Numbered from the stretch's first letter, positions 31,608-41,543 are shown. The stretch is DNA of 64,000 nucleotides from JABAAE01 sp036336715 (GCA_036336715.1 JAYZFP010000064.1:1-64000); one strand, 5' to 3'. The notes: generated from the sequence alone by a model not told the origin. Program-made: numbers and translations.

Positions 31608-33080
31608 TCACCTCGTGCCTGGTGCCAGCCGAGAGGGCGGTTCCTTTGATTTCCCTTTTGTCGATTCTTGCGGATCCCCCTTCCGGTTTTCGATGGATGG
31701 GTTGCCGGAACGATTCGAAAGACGATTGAGAATCAGGCTCCAAACGTGAGAATGATGCTCTCCAGGCACCCAGTGACCTGCCTTGGGATAAACCCGAAAC
31801 GACTTTTTTGCCGTTATCCGGTTGTACGTGGCAAACAGGGTCGTTGGCGGACAAATGGGGTCCTGCAGTCCCACCCCCATCACGGTTTCGCAACGGATCC
31901 GGTCCGCAAAATTCATCAGATCAAAATAACTCATGGTGCGCAGCATCGATTCACGGGTGCGTTCTTTTCGGGCAGCAATCCAGCGATTCACCTCCGGCCA
32001 GTCCGTGATGCGAAAATAATTTTGCCAGTCCACCAGGAAGGTAATGTCCGAAACGCACAACACCAGGTCTTCACACAGGGCAGCGGTCACCAGGGCGAGC
32101 CCACCCCCCTGGCTTCCTCCCCGAACAGCAAGACGCTGGGGGTCGATTTCCTTGCGACTCCTGAGAAAATCCACAGCACGAACACAATCCAGGTAAGCTC
32201 CCCGGTAGAAATAATCCTGCCGGTTGTCCAGGCCTCGAATCCAATAGTCCTCAGGTTTGCCGGAAACGTCCTTCTGACTGTTTCCGTGCCCCCGGATATT
32301 GAAGGAAAAAACGGCAATTCCACTCAACCGATCCCTGCCATTCGGCTTCATGCTCTGAGTGTAACCCGGGACCCGCATCAAGCAGGGAAGGGGCTGCTGC
32401 GATACCGGCAGCTCCAGCCAACCGCCTACCCGGACACCACCAAGGCTTTTCATTTCCACCTCGTACAGCCGGTATTGTTGGTCAGACTTTTCCTTGACAA
32501 GGCGCACCCGGTAATCCGGTTCGATCTTTGCCAACTCGGCCATCGATTCACGCCAAAAGCGGTCAAAGTCCTTTTCAGCGGTCAGCGGGCTCAGAATTTC
32601 TGTTGGCTGGTACCCGACCCGGACGCTCTGTAGGGGGACCCATTGGTTTCCATTTCCGACTTGCCACACCACTTCGAACCGCAGGTTGTAGAACCCGGGC
32701 TGTTTTACCGAAAACTCGTAACGGATCCTCGATTCGACCTGCTTTTCAGCCCCCTCGGGCCCGGGGTCCTCGAAAACCAGTCGGCGGGTCTTCGATGCCG
32801 GACCCACTGCCTGGTGCCAGGCATCCTGCAAAACCCAACGATATTCCAGGGAGCGGCCCGCTTTCTTTTTTGGGCGGATACGGGCCTCCACGACACACTT
32901 TTCACCACTGCGGAAAATCCCGTTTCCGGGGGTGCTGCACTCAAGGCCGAATGCCTTCTGAAATCCTTTTTTTGCCTCCGCTGAATCAACGACCTGGGGC
33001 TCCTGCGCGGTCCCCACGTGCAGGTGGTGCCAGAAGATCCAGGCCAGCAGGATAATCGCTTTCCAGAAAGGAGTTTTCAT
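31608..33080 (-). CDS. Secreted acetyl xylan esterase-like alpha/beta hydrolase
   Basis: The 490-residue product has an N-terminal signal (FWKAIILLAWIFWHHLHVGTA), a beta-sandwich-like region about 30-150, and an AXE1-type carbohydrate esterase 7 domain: nucleophile serine in RGGSQGGGLA, aspartate in VGLQDPICPP and histidine in YPKAGHW. It probably removes acetyl groups from plant or algal polysaccharides outside the cytoplasm. The last 30 residues are charged and low-complexity. It starts at ATG 33080, 4 bp after the thiE stop, so it is probably co-transcribed with thiE although the functions differ. Confidence 0.87.
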   Translation of the reverse strand: MKTPFWKAIILLAWIFWHHLHVGTAQEPQVVDSAEAKKGFQKAFGLECSTPGNGIFRSGEKCVVEARIRPKKKAGRSLEYRWVLQDAWHQAVGPASKTRRLVFEDPGPEGAEKQVESRIRYEFSVKQPGFYNLRFEVVWQVGNGNQWVPLQSVRVGYQPTEILSPLTAEKDFDRFWRESMAELAKIEPDYRVRLVKEKSDQQYRLYEVEMKSLGGVRVGGWLELPVSQQPLPCLMRVPGYTQSMKPNGRDRLSGIAVFSFNIRGHGNSQKDVSGKPEDYWIRGLDNRQDYFYRGAYLDCVRAVDFLRSRKEIDPQRLAVRGGSQGGGLALVTAALCEDLVLCVSDITFLVDWQNYFRITDWPEVNRWIAARKERTRESMLRTMSYFDLMNFADRIRCETVMGVGLQDPICPPTTLFATYNRITAKKSFRVYPKAGHWVPGEHHSHVWSLILNRLSNRSGNPSIENRKGDPQESTKGKSKEPPSRLAPGTR

Positions 33081-33084
33081 CAGG

Positions 33085-34152
33085 TCAACTCGAAGAAGAT
33101 TCACGGGAAGTGGCCAGGACCGATCTCAGCCGTGCTATGACAACTTCGGCCGAATCCGCACGATGAACCACGCCGGAGACCGCGACTCTTGAAAAGCCTG
33201 CCTGGGCCACCTGGTCGATGTTCTGCAGGTCGATTCCACCAATTGCAAAAGCTGGAAGCGAGCACCGTTTGGCCACCTCGGACAACAGCCCCGGGCCTTT
33301 GAATTCACTGAAACACTTGGTGCTCGTTTCAAACGTTGGCCCCACCCCGATGTAGTCAGCTCCGTCGGCAACCGCTTTTTCAGCCTGTTCCACAGAGTGG
33401 GTGGAAACTCCAACCAACATCCTGCTGGGGAGCATTTTCCTCAAATCGGTGACCGGAAACTCTTCCTGGCCGACATGCACTCCGTCCGCTCCAGCCATCA
33501 GAGCAATATCGGGCCGATCGTTGACAATAAAAAGTGCGTTTGCATCCTGGCAGGCGGCGACTCCGATTTTGGCCCGCTCCAGCAATTCGCCATCCTGAAG
33601 GTTCTTTTCCCGCAGCTGAATCAAATCGGCGCCTGCCCGGCAGAGTTCCTCCACCCGATGCCGAAACAGCTCCGGTGATTCTGTCGCCGATGTCAAAACG
33701 TAAACCGGTCGATCCTCCAGGCAGCTTTTCACCCAGGCCACCCGTTTGACTTTTTTTTCCGTTTCATAGAACTGGTAGCGAATTTTCTCAATGGCCGACG
33801 CAAACTCAGCTTCCCCCGTTTTGGAATATTCCTCCAGGGCCCTCAGGGCCTGGCCCGTCCGCCCCAGGTTTGCGGCAACAACGTCTCCCAGGTTCGCCCG
33901 GCTATATTCGCCTGCAGCGGTAATTTCAGCTCCCACGTCTGCCCGGCTGTCCCGCTGGCTGGCCCATTGGTCAATGCAGGGATGGCAAACCAACCCCAGC
34001 TGATGACGGAGCTGCTTCAGCTCGCTGGTGATCCTGGGATCAGAAATGACAAAACGGGCAAATTCCTCAACCACGCGCAATCCTTCGACGGCACGGTTGT
34101 AATTGGCGTCAAGCACCCGGTAAACGAGGTTGGCTTCGGAAGGTGTGATCAT
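33085..34152 (-). CDS. thiE: ThiD2-ThiE fusion: thiamine phosphate synthase
   Basis: The 355-residue protein joins an N-terminal ThiD2-type domain (about 1-125; YRVLDANYNRAVEGLRVVEEFARF is diagnostic) to a C-terminal ThiE TIM barrel (about 145-350). ThiE motifs include DLIQLREKNL, NDRPDIALMAGADGVHVGQ, GVSTHS and DYIGVGPTFETSTK with the phosphate-binding AIGGI. ThiE couples HMP-PP and THZ-P to thiamine phosphate. The ThiD2 domain, found in cyanobacteria and planctomycetes, probably supplies HMP phosphorylation activity (from literature on the family; not shown here). No TPP riboswitch element was recognised upstream. ATG 34152 is well placed. Confidence 0.93.
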   Translation of the reverse strand: MITPSEANLVYRVLDANYNRAVEGLRVVEEFARFVISDPRITSELKQLRHQLGLVCHPCIDQWASQRDSRADVGAEITAAGEYSRANLGDVVAANLGRTGQALRALEEYSKTGEAEFASAIEKIRYQFYETEKKVKRVAWVKSCLEDRPVYVLTSATESPELFRHRVEELCRAGADLIQLREKNLQDGELLERAKIGVAACQDANALFIVNDRPDIALMAGADGVHVGQEEFPVTDLRKMLPSRMLVGVSTHSVEQAEKAVADGADYIGVGPTFETSTKCFSEFKGPGLLSEVAKRCSLPAFAIGGIDLQNIDQVAQAGFSRVAVSGVVHRADSAEVVIARLRSVLATSRESSSS

Positions 34153-34550
34153 CCTGTTAATCTGTCAAACTGTCATCCGCCTGACAATCCACCAGGGAAT
34201 TTGGGGCTCCCGGCTCCTCCCTCGAAAAAGCCACAACAGGAAACATGCCACAAACCCCTTCTTCAAAACAACTTACGGCACAAAACAACCAAAAGACCGC
34301 TTGATTGGAACAAAAGATGCCCTGTAACCGAATATCCCCTCTTTTCTGAATTTCGGGCAGTCCACACCGGGGAGTCCGCGAAAAGGGAGGAAAAAGAAAT
34401 TCTGCATACCCAACGTGTCGGTCGCCGAAGGCTGAAATGTGGGCAAGCTGAATTACCCACGGTTTCATTCAGATTGAGCGCGACAGGATTGCCTTGCTTG
34501 ACCTGAAAGCACGTTGTAGAATTCCGGAGCGTCGAAAATCGCCCAATAAT
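34153..34550. other. Divergent intergenic region, no gene recognised
   Basis: The 398-bp gap between thiE (leftward) and the TPR protein (rightward) should carry both promoters. It has an AT-richer patch and short open frames without family resemblance. A TPP-riboswitch consensus (CTGAGA, ACCTGATCTGG) was looked for on the minus strand and not found. Confidence 0.5.
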
Positions 34551-35219
34551 ATGAATACGGAACGGATTCCGGAGCAAGTTTGGATGCGAAGCATACCAAC
34601 CATTTTCACATTCTGGCCAGGATTGCCTCAGCTTTGGTTGTATGGGCGTTGGACGGGTTTGGTGAAAGCGGTTGTTTTTGCTGCGTTTTTGAACTTCGTC
34701 CTCACCGCAACCTATCTTCAAACGGGGCTGATTTCCAAAAACAGCCTGGTGGGCTGCTGGATGGCGGTCGGATTGCTCTGGACCCTGGCCATTTTCAGGA
34801 ACGACCGGGTAGTCAAAAAAGCCCAACAACAGGATGTCCCGGAGGAATCGGCAGAGCGTAACGAGCTGTTTGCCCTCGCTCAATCAGAATACCTGCGGGG
34901 ACACCTGGATGAAGCGGAAAACCTGCTGGAAAGGGTGATCTGGCTGGAACCAGCCGACCTGGACGCCCGCCTTTATCTCGCAACGATTTACCGCCACCGG
35001 GGCAGATTGCATCAGTCCGGCCAACAGCTGGACCTAATGGAAAAATATGAGCAGGCCTCCAAGTGGCAATTTCAAATAGCTGATGAACGAAAAATGCTCG
35101 CTGAACTTGAGGAAGAACTCCGGGGCCCGGATTCGGACTCAGGATGGCAAGAAACCGACCGGGAGGAGGTTTTGGGGGACGCCGAAGCACCGGATTCACC
35201 CAGTCGAATCGCCGCGTAA
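34551..35219 (+). CDS. Small membrane protein with TPR-like domain
   Basis: The 222-residue product has two hydrophobic segments (LYGRWTGLVKAVVFAAFLNFVL and SLVGCWMAVGLLWTLAIF, about 30-78) and a cytosolic part with a tetratricopeptide-like pair of helices (FALAQSEYLRGHLDEAENLLERVIWLEPADLDARLYLATIYRHRG), ending in an acidic tail. ATG 34551 is chosen; the frame is open from 34494 but the extension is not hydrophobic in the right way. No strong Shine-Dalgarno is seen. Function unknown; TPRs bind proteins. Confidence 0.65.
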   Translation: MNTERIPEQVWMRSIPTIFTFWPGLPQLWLYGRWTGLVKAVVFAAFLNFVLTATYLQTGLISKNSLVGCWMAVGLLWTLAIFRNDRVVKKAQQQDVPEESAERNELFALAQSEYLRGHLDEAENLLERVIWLEPADLDARLYLATIYRHRGRLHQSGQQLDLMEKYEQASKWQFQIADERKMLAELEEELRGPDSDSGWQETDREEVLGDAEAPDSPSRIAA

Positions 35220-35307
35220 TGCGAAAAGATTGTCAAGCACCACTTTTCCAATCCACTGATCACTCCGATAATAAATAAAAACAGTCGCCGTCACGAAGGA
35301 TCCAAAC

Positions 35308-37881
35308 ATGTACGAACGATTCACTGATCGCGCCCGAAAGGTCATGCAATTGGCCAATCAGGAAGCACAGAGATTCAATCATGAATACATCGGAACCGAG
35401 CACATCCTGCTCGGGCTCGTCAAAGAAGGAAGCGGAGTCGCCGCCAACGTCCTGAAAAATCTTGACGTCGATCTGCGAAAAATCAGGCTTGAGGTGGAAA
35501 AGCTCGTCCAGAGCGGCCCCGACATGGTCACAATGGGAAAGCTGCCGCAAACACCCCGTGCCAAAAAGGTAATCGAGTACTCCATGGAAGAGGCTCGCAA
35601 CCTGAATCACAACTACGTCGGCACCGAACACATTCTTCTGGGGCTGCTGCGGGAACAGGAAGGTGTGGCTGCCCAGGTGCTGATGAACCTCTCGCTGAAA
35701 CTTGAAGACGTTCGGGAAGAGGTGCTGAACCTGCTGGGGCATGATCTCGAGGGTGCCGAGGCGGGTGCCCGGGGCCGGTCCGACGGCGGTGGAAGCAGTG
35801 AAAGCCCATCCGGCAAGAGCAAATCAAAAACTCCTGCCCTTGACAGTTTCGGCCGGGACCTGACCGAACTGGCCCGGCAAAACAAGCTGGACCCGGTGAT
35901 TGGCCGGCAAAACGAAATTGAAAGAGCGATTCAGGTCCTTTGCCGGAGAACCAAAAACAATCCTGTCCTCCTCGGCGAAGCGGGCGTGGGAAAGACCGCG
36001 ATCGTTGAGGGGTTTGCTCAGAGGGTTATCTCCGGGAACGTGCCTGAAATCCTCGCAGACAAGAGGATAGTTGTCCTGGACCTGGCCATGATGGTTGCCG
36101 GCACCAAATACAGGGGTCAGTTCGAAGAGCGGATCAAGGCAGTCATGAACGAGGTCCGGCGAGCCAAGAACACGATCCTGTTCATCGACGAACTGCATAC
36201 ACTGGTCGGAGCGGGAGGGGCCGAAGGAGCCATCGACGCCGCGAATGTACTCAAGCCCGCACTTTCCCGCGGTGAGATCCAGTGCATTGGAGCCACAACC
36301 CTGGACGAGTACCGAAAATACATCGAAAAGGACAACGCTCTCGCAAGACGGTTTCAGGAAGTGATCGTCGACCCTACCAGCGACGGGGAGACTGTCGAAA
36401 TCCTCAAAGGTCTGCGTGAGCGATACGAAAAGCACCACAATGTCCAGATCACGGATGACGCGGTGGAGTCAGCGGTCGAACTCTCAGCCCGCTACATCAC
36501 CGGGCGTTGTCTCCCGGACAAGGCGATTGACGTTATCGATGAGGCAGGTGCCCGCGTCCGCCTGCGGACCATGACCCGACCACCAGACCTGAAAGACATC
36601 GACGAGGAAATCTCCCAGCTCAACAAGGATAAGGAAGATGCCGTCGCCAACCAGGACTTTGAAAAGGCTGCCGCGCTGCGGGACCAGGCGGACAAACTGA
36701 AGAAAAAACGGGAACAGATCAAACGTGACTGGCGGGACAAATCCCGTGAAGTCGATGGCGTGGTGGACGAAGAGGTGATTGCTGAAGTCATTTCCAAGAT
36801 GACCGGCATTCCACTGACACGGCTTTCCACAGAAGACAGCCTGCGACTGCTCAAGATGGAGGACGAACTTCACAAGAAGGTCATCAGCCAGGATCACGCC
36901 ATCAAATCCATCTCCAAGGCCGTTCGCCGAAGCCGCAGCGGTCTCAAAGATCCCAAACGGCCGATCGGTTGCTTCATGTTTGCCGGTCCCACCGGTGTGG
37001 GAAAGACCTTGTTGGCCAAGGCACTTGCCGAATTCATGTTTGGTGATGAGGAAGCCCTGATCACAATCGACATGAGCGAATACATGGAGAAGCACAACCT
37101 GTCACGACTGATCGGTGCTCCTCCGGGGTACGTCGGTTACGAAGAAGGCGGCCAGCTGACCGAGAAAATTCGCCGACGCCCCTATGCCGTGGTCCTGCTG
37201 GATGAAATTGAAAAAGCCCACCCGGACATTTTCAACATGCTCCTTCAGGTGATGGAGGAAGGTCGCCTGACCGACAGCTTTGGCCGAAACGTTGACTTCC
37301 GAAACGTGATCATGATCATGACCACCAATGTCGGAGCTCACGCCATCAAAAATGAATCCCGGTTCGGCTTTGAAGTGCCTGGGGATGACTCCTCTTTCGA
37401 GAGCATGAAAGAGCGTGTTTACGACGAGATCAACAAGGCCTTCCGCCCCGAGTTTCTCAACCGGATGGAAGAACCGATCATCTTCCGTCATCTGGAAAAG
37501 AAAGACCTCAAGGAAGTGGTAGACCTGGAGCTGAAAAAAGTCTGTGCTCGACTGCACGAAAAGGGTTTCGAGGTGGAACTCACCGACGAGGCCAAGGAAT
37601 TCCTGATCAAGAAGGGCACCAACCTCGATTTCGGTGCACGGCCAATGAGACGCGCCCTCGAAAGTTACGTCGAAGACCCGCTCTCCGAAGAACTTTTGCA
37701 GGGCGCCTTCGAAGGCAAAAACAAGATCATGATCGATGTCGTCCGTGAGGGCGAAAAGATCAAGCACCTGCAGTTCGAGGGAACCTTCGAAAGCACGGCA
37801 GAAGCCGAAGAAGAGCCCGTTGCAGCTACGGTCGGTGAAACCGAAGAGCCTGCTGACGAGCCTGAAACCGAAGAGCAGTAA
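35308..37881 (+). CDS. clpC: ATP-dependent Clp protease ATP-binding subunit ClpC
   Basis: An 857-residue HSP100 unfoldase. N-terminal Clp_N repeats begin MYERFTDRARKVMQLA; AAA-1 has Walker A GEAGVGKT (from 223); a UVR-type middle segment (NQDFEKAAALRDQADKLKK) identifies ClpC rather than ClpA or ClpB; AAA-2 has Walker A GPTGVGKT (from 560), followed by the D2-small domain. ClpC feeds ClpP with unfolded substrates. The C-terminus has an acidic, glutamate-rich tail of about 25 residues. No CtsR or McsAB genes, which accompany ClpC in Firmicutes, are present. A terminator follows 54 bp after the stop. Confidence 0.98.
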   Translation: MYERFTDRARKVMQLANQEAQRFNHEYIGTEHILLGLVKEGSGVAANVLKNLDVDLRKIRLEVEKLVQSGPDMVTMGKLPQTPRAKKVIEYSMEEARNLNHNYVGTEHILLGLLREQEGVAAQVLMNLSLKLEDVREEVLNLLGHDLEGAEAGARGRSDGGGSSESPSGKSKSKTPALDSFGRDLTELARQNKLDPVIGRQNEIERAIQVLCRRTKNNPVLLGEAGVGKTAIVEGFAQRVISGNVPEILADKRIVVLDLAMMVAGTKYRGQFEERIKAVMNEVRRAKNTILFIDELHTLVGAGGAEGAIDAANVLKPALSRGEIQCIGATTLDEYRKYIEKDNALARRFQEVIVDPTSDGETVEILKGLRERYEKHHNVQITDDAVESAVELSARYITGRCLPDKAIDVIDEAGARVRLRTMTRPPDLKDIDEEISQLNKDKEDAVANQDFEKAAALRDQADKLKKKREQIKRDWRDKSREVDGVVDEEVIAEVISKMTGIPLTRLSTEDSLRLLKMEDELHKKVISQDHAIKSISKAVRRSRSGLKDPKRPIGCFMFAGPTGVGKTLLAKALAEFMFGDEEALITIDMSEYMEKHNLSRLIGAPPGYVGYEEGGQLTEKIRRRPYAVVLLDEIEKAHPDIFNMLLQVMEEGRLTDSFGRNVDFRNVIMIMTTNVGAHAIKNESRFGFEVPGDDSSFESMKERVYDEINKAFRPEFLNRMEEPIIFRHLEKKDLKEVVDLELKKVCARLHEKGFEVELTDEAKEFLIKKGTNLDFGARPMRRALESYVEDPLSEELLQGAFEGKNKIMIDVVREGEKIKHLQFEGTFESTAEAEEEPVAATVGETEEPADEPETEEQ

Positions 37882-37934
37882 TTTGCAGGAAACCCGCCAT
37901 CCCCGGTGGCGGAATCACAAAACGAATCGAACAC

Positions 37935-37960
37935 AGCCGGTCCCTTGACCGGCTTTTTTT
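37935..37960 (+). terminator. Rho-independent terminator of clpC
   Basis: AGCCGGT-CCCTTG-ACCGGCT: a 7-bp stem, 6-nt loop and a run of seven T, 54 bp after the clpC stop. Confidence 0.92.
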
Positions 37961-38093
37961 ATCCTCAAGTAACCGCTGGCCGGAGGAACTTGCCCGCTAA
38001 AAAGCAAGCGATAAAAAGCAAGTGATGGCAGGCGGTTGCCATCCCGGGGAGGCGACACCTTTCTTTGCAGGGGTCCGCCGATCGGACCGCGTT

Positions 38094-39197
38094 TTAACCA
38101 AAAACACCTTCCAGGCTTCGCAGGTAGTCGATTGCCTCTTCGACACTCGAGGTCTGCACACCCCGGCCCCGGCCCGCCCGGTCGATCTCCCCCAACTCGA
38201 TCAACTCGGCGTAATTTTCGTTGACACGCAGTCGGCGATGCGCCCGGGCACCAATGCTCTGATCCCGAATGCGATGACAGTCCATGTGGTGTTCGATCAG
38301 CCACCCGGTTCGCTCGCTGACAAAACCCTCCAGTGCCTCCAGCCCCGCTGTCACGTGATCCGCTGGATCGATCGCTTTGCCGACATCATGGAGCAGCGCC
38401 GCCAGCAAAAACTCCTCGTCGTAGGGATGAACATCAACCCCCAGGTCAAAAACCTGTAACGAGTGGTAGAGCGCGTCTCCCTCAGGGTGGTAACGGGAAT
38501 CCTGCTTGACGTTTTCCAGGGGGTAAAGGAGTGACTCAAAATACTGGAAACGATCCACGCGGTCAGCGAGCCCTTCAAGCTCTGCTTCCAGGTCCATCTC
38601 GGGGTACTCGCGGAGCAGAAACTGTTTCAATTCGTTGAGACTGGCGCGTTCCATTGCCTTGCCGGTGATGGAACTTTTGAACACGTGGTGAGCCCGGTTA
38701 TACGGGTACAGTGTCAACTCGACCGGGAATTCTCCTCGAACGTGAACATGTGTGTAAACCACCGACTCCCCATCCTTGCGGACCTGCTTCCGTTCGACAT
38801 CATAAAGCAGCCCCCGTTCCTCCAGCCGACAGGTGATTGCCTCAAGTGAGTCGGTAAACAGATGAATGTCGACATCCGAGCCTTTTCGTATGTGACCTGT
38901 TAGAACCGACCCGATAAGCCGAGGCTTGAATTCGCTGAAAAACTGCATGAACTGCAGTGCTTCCAGCCGCATGGTGCGGAGGTTGGAGACTCGCGTTTCG
39001 CCTTCATGCAGGCGGGCAAACAACTGAATCTCATCTCGGATTTCCGCATTGCCGGGAAGGTCAGACGGCTTGACCCAACCCTTGCATATTTTCCGGGCCG
39101 CTTTCATTTTGGTACGGTAGTACTCGGACTCCGATCGTTCATACATTAACCGGGCGGCTTCCCATGCAATTTGCCGCCGCAATTTCTTCTTGTCCAT
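38094..39197 (-). CDS. Nucleotidyltransferase and HD-domain protein
   Basis: The 367-residue protein has an N-terminal helical region, a nucleotidyltransferase fold (about 95-210) with GSVLTGHIRKGSDVDIHLF as the GS...DxD metal motif and VELTLYP as a further aspartate/glutamate strand, and an HD hydrolase domain (about 225-350) with HSLQVF, LLAALLHDVGKAIDP and IEHHMDCH. This pairs a tRNA-nucleotidyltransferase-like fold with an HD phosphohydrolase; substrate unknown. ATG 39197 is chosen; upstream codons extend into the promoter region and would overlap the palindrome at 39300-39324. The gene diverges from tetR. Confidence 0.8.
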   Translation of the reverse strand: MDKKKLRRQIAWEAARLMYERSESEYYRTKMKAARKICKGWVKPSDLPGNAEIRDEIQLFARLHEGETRVSNLRTMRLEALQFMQFFSEFKPRLIGSVLTGHIRKGSDVDIHLFTDSLEAITCRLEERGLLYDVERKQVRKDGESVVYTHVHVRGEFPVELTLYPYNRAHHVFKSSITGKAMERASLNELKQFLLREYPEMDLEAELEGLADRVDRFQYFESLLYPLENVKQDSRYHPEGDALYHSLQVFDLGVDVHPYDEEFLLAALLHDVGKAIDPADHVTAGLEALEGFVSERTGWLIEHHMDCHRIRDQSIGARAHRRLRVNENYAELIELGEIDRAGRGRGVQTSSVEEAIDYLRSLEGVFG

Positions 39198-39299
39198 TGG
39201 CTTTGAGCTCTTGGCTCGATAGAAAGAACATTCCCAGGGTGCTTCCCACAGGATAGCGATTTCCCGGAAAAGTTCACATTTGGTGGAAAAAAAGACATT

Positions 39300-39324
39300 A
39301 AACACCTGTTTCATACAGGCGTTT
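39300..39324. promoter_or_regulatory. Candidate TetR operator palindrome
   Basis: AAACACCTGT-ttcat-ACAGGCGTTT: 10-bp arms with one mismatch and a 5-bp spacer, 16 bp before the start codon of the TetR-family gene and within the region shared with the divergent HD gene. Size and place fit autoregulation by TetR of the tetR-hlyD-rnd operon. Binding is inferred. Confidence 0.6.
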
Positions 39325-39340
39325 TACCTATCATGGTGAG

Positions 39341-40075
39341 ATGAACGCCGACAAAGATGCACCTGACATCCGAAAAAAAATCCTGCTGACCGCTGGGCGA
39401 ATCTTTGCCGAAAAAGGTTTTGCGGATACCAAGATCAGGGAAATCTGCACAGCTGCCGAAGTCAACCTTGCGGCCGTCAATTATTACTTCGGCGACAAGG
39501 AAAACCTCTACATCGAGGCGGTGTCCTTTGCCCGCAACAGCCGAGCAGAGGAAAACCCGCTTTCGGTCGATCTTTCCGAACCGGAGGATAAATTACGACA
39601 ATTTATCCTGACTCTGGTAAACCGGACGGCGGGAATCAACGAACCTCCCTGGGAAGTGCAGTTGTTGCTGCGCGAAGTCCTGTTTCCCACGGAAGCCTGC
39701 CGGAGGCTGATCGATGAGTATTTCCGTCCCTTTTTCAACCAGCTGCTCGCAATCGTGGGGGAACTCTCGCCACGGCCACTCGACCTGGCCCTGGCCTATC
39801 GCCTGGGATGCTCCATCGTGGGGCAGGTGATGTACCTCCGGTTCACTTCCAGGATGAACGCCCTGTTTCTTCCGGAATCGATGGGCGAAAAATATTTTCA
39901 GAACGAGCAGATTGCGGAACATGTTTACCAGTTCTCCCTGGCGGCCATCCGGTCGGATTCCTTCTGGAACAGTCTCCCCGACACACCAGGAACCACCCCG
40001 GTAGTCCCAGCCACAAAAGCCGCCGAATGCCCCCCTGTCAAACAGAAAATTTCTTCCAGACCACGCGATCCATGA
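39341..40075 (+). CDS. TetR/CerR-family transcriptional regulator
   Basis: The 244-residue product has a TetR DNA-binding domain: IRKKILLTAGRIFAEKGFADTKIREICTAAEV (residues about 10-41) with the NLAAVNYYFGDKENLY recognition end. The C-terminal ligand domain (RPFFNQLLAIVGELSPRPLDLALAYRLGCSIVGQ) resembles the YbiH/CerR type. ATG 39341 has GGTGAG just upstream. The stop overlaps the next start (ATGA at 40072), so the regulator is in one operon with the pump, and a 10-bp-arm palindrome lies just before it. It most likely represses the pump until a toxic ligand binds. Confidence 0.9.
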   Translation: MNADKDAPDIRKKILLTAGRIFAEKGFADTKIREICTAAEVNLAAVNYYFGDKENLYIEAVSFARNSRAEENPLSVDLSEPEDKLRQFILTLVNRTAGINEPPWEVQLLLREVLFPTEACRRLIDEYFRPFFNQLLAIVGELSPRPLDLALAYRLGCSIVGQVMYLRFTSRMNALFLPESMGEKYFQNEQIAEHVYQFSLAAIRSDSFWNSLPDTPGTTPVVPATKAAECPPVKQKISSRPRDP

Positions 40076-41543
40076 TTCCAAACCGCCGAGGCAAATCTAC
40101 CGTCTTCCAGACCATTCTTTCGTGCATCATCTTTTTCGGGACGATTGGCATGGTGATCCTTTTGGTCAACCTGAAAAAGAAACCGGCGGAAGAACCGGAC
40201 ACCCGCAAGGATCCCCTGGTGGACTACGTGGAAGTTGCCTCGTATTCCGACGACATCAAAATCAACGTCACCGGTGTGGCCCTCCCGTTCCGCGAAATCA
40301 ATATTTCAGCGGAGGTGACCGGAAGCATCACTGTAAAAACGGATCGCTGTCAGGCCGGCCGATATGTGGAATCGGGTGATCACCTGTTGTCCATCGACTC
40401 CCGCAAGTACGCGTTGGCCCTCAAACGGGCCAATTCAGAGGTCGACGAGGCAAAGGCCAGGGCCAAAAAAGTCGAGTCCGAACTGAAGGCCGCTCGTGAA
40501 ATTCACCAGCTGATGCTGGACGATCTCCAGTTTCAGTCGACCGAAAACCAGAAACGGGAGCAACTTTTCAAACAGAACGCGATCAGTGAAACCGAATTGA
40601 CACAGAGCCGGCGAAGCCTGATCGCTGCCCGCAACGCGGAAAAAACACAGGGTAGCCGGGTGGACACTCTCGAGGCGGATCTTCTGGCTCAAAAAAGTCT
40701 CGTATCCCTCAAGGAGGTGATGCGGGAAGAGGCTGAGGTCGATTTCAAAAAAGCCGTCATTCACGCCCCTTCCCGGGGAGTCATCATTTCCGACGATGTC
40801 CAGAAAGATGACTTTGTCCAGGTCGGCAAGTCACTGCTGGTGTTTGAAGACACTTCTGCGATCGAAGTCCGCTGCGACCTGAGAAGCGACCAATTGCAGT
40901 CGGTGCTCGATTCTGCGGGTGAGGCAACTGATGGCGGAGACCCGTTCAGCCTGCCTCCACTGGAAGCCCGAATCCGCTACGAGGGAAACGGGCACGTTTT
41001 TGAATGGGCGGGTGTCCTGGACCGGTATGACGGACTCGGCTTGAACGAAAAAACCCGCACCGCCCCCTGCAGGATCCTGGTGCGGAACACGAAATCCCTT
41101 TCGGGCAACCGAACCCTGGTACGCGGCATGTATGTATCGGTGCGGCTCAACCTGGGAAAACAGGAAGACCTGCTGGCTCTTCCTGCGGAAGCGATCAAGG
41201 CCGGTAACGTGGTCTGGCTGGTCGAACAAGACAAACTGCAGGAACGGGTAGTCCGGGTTGTCAACCGGATGAGCGATTCCGAGGGCAGGGAAATGGCCAT
41301 CATCCAGGCTGGCACCGCCGGTCTGAGCAGGGGACTGAAGGCGATTGTATCCCCAATTCCGCAACCAACCATCGGCATGCCCCTGCGTTCCCGCAATGTC
41401 ACCGACCCTGCCGATTCGGGCAAAGCGACAGGAAGTGGCGAACCGCAGAAAGATGAACCGGACGCCAGTTCATCATCTGAATCCGGCGGAAACACGGTTA
41501 GATCGGCAACCACGACGAAGCGGAAAATCAGGAGGCAGGGCTG

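Noticed and set aside
31668..32633. 321-codon plus-strand frame opposite the acetyl xylan esterase-like gene
   Set aside because: Antisense shadow; the esterase has the full catalytic triad.
34153..34550. TPP riboswitch before thiE
   Set aside because: The conserved CTGAGA and ACCTGATCTGG-like boxes were not found on the minus strand.
35230..35272. Sigma-70-like promoter for clpC (TTGTCA and GATAAT)
   Set aside because: The boxes are 31 bp apart, too far for one promoter; no other convincing pair in the gap.
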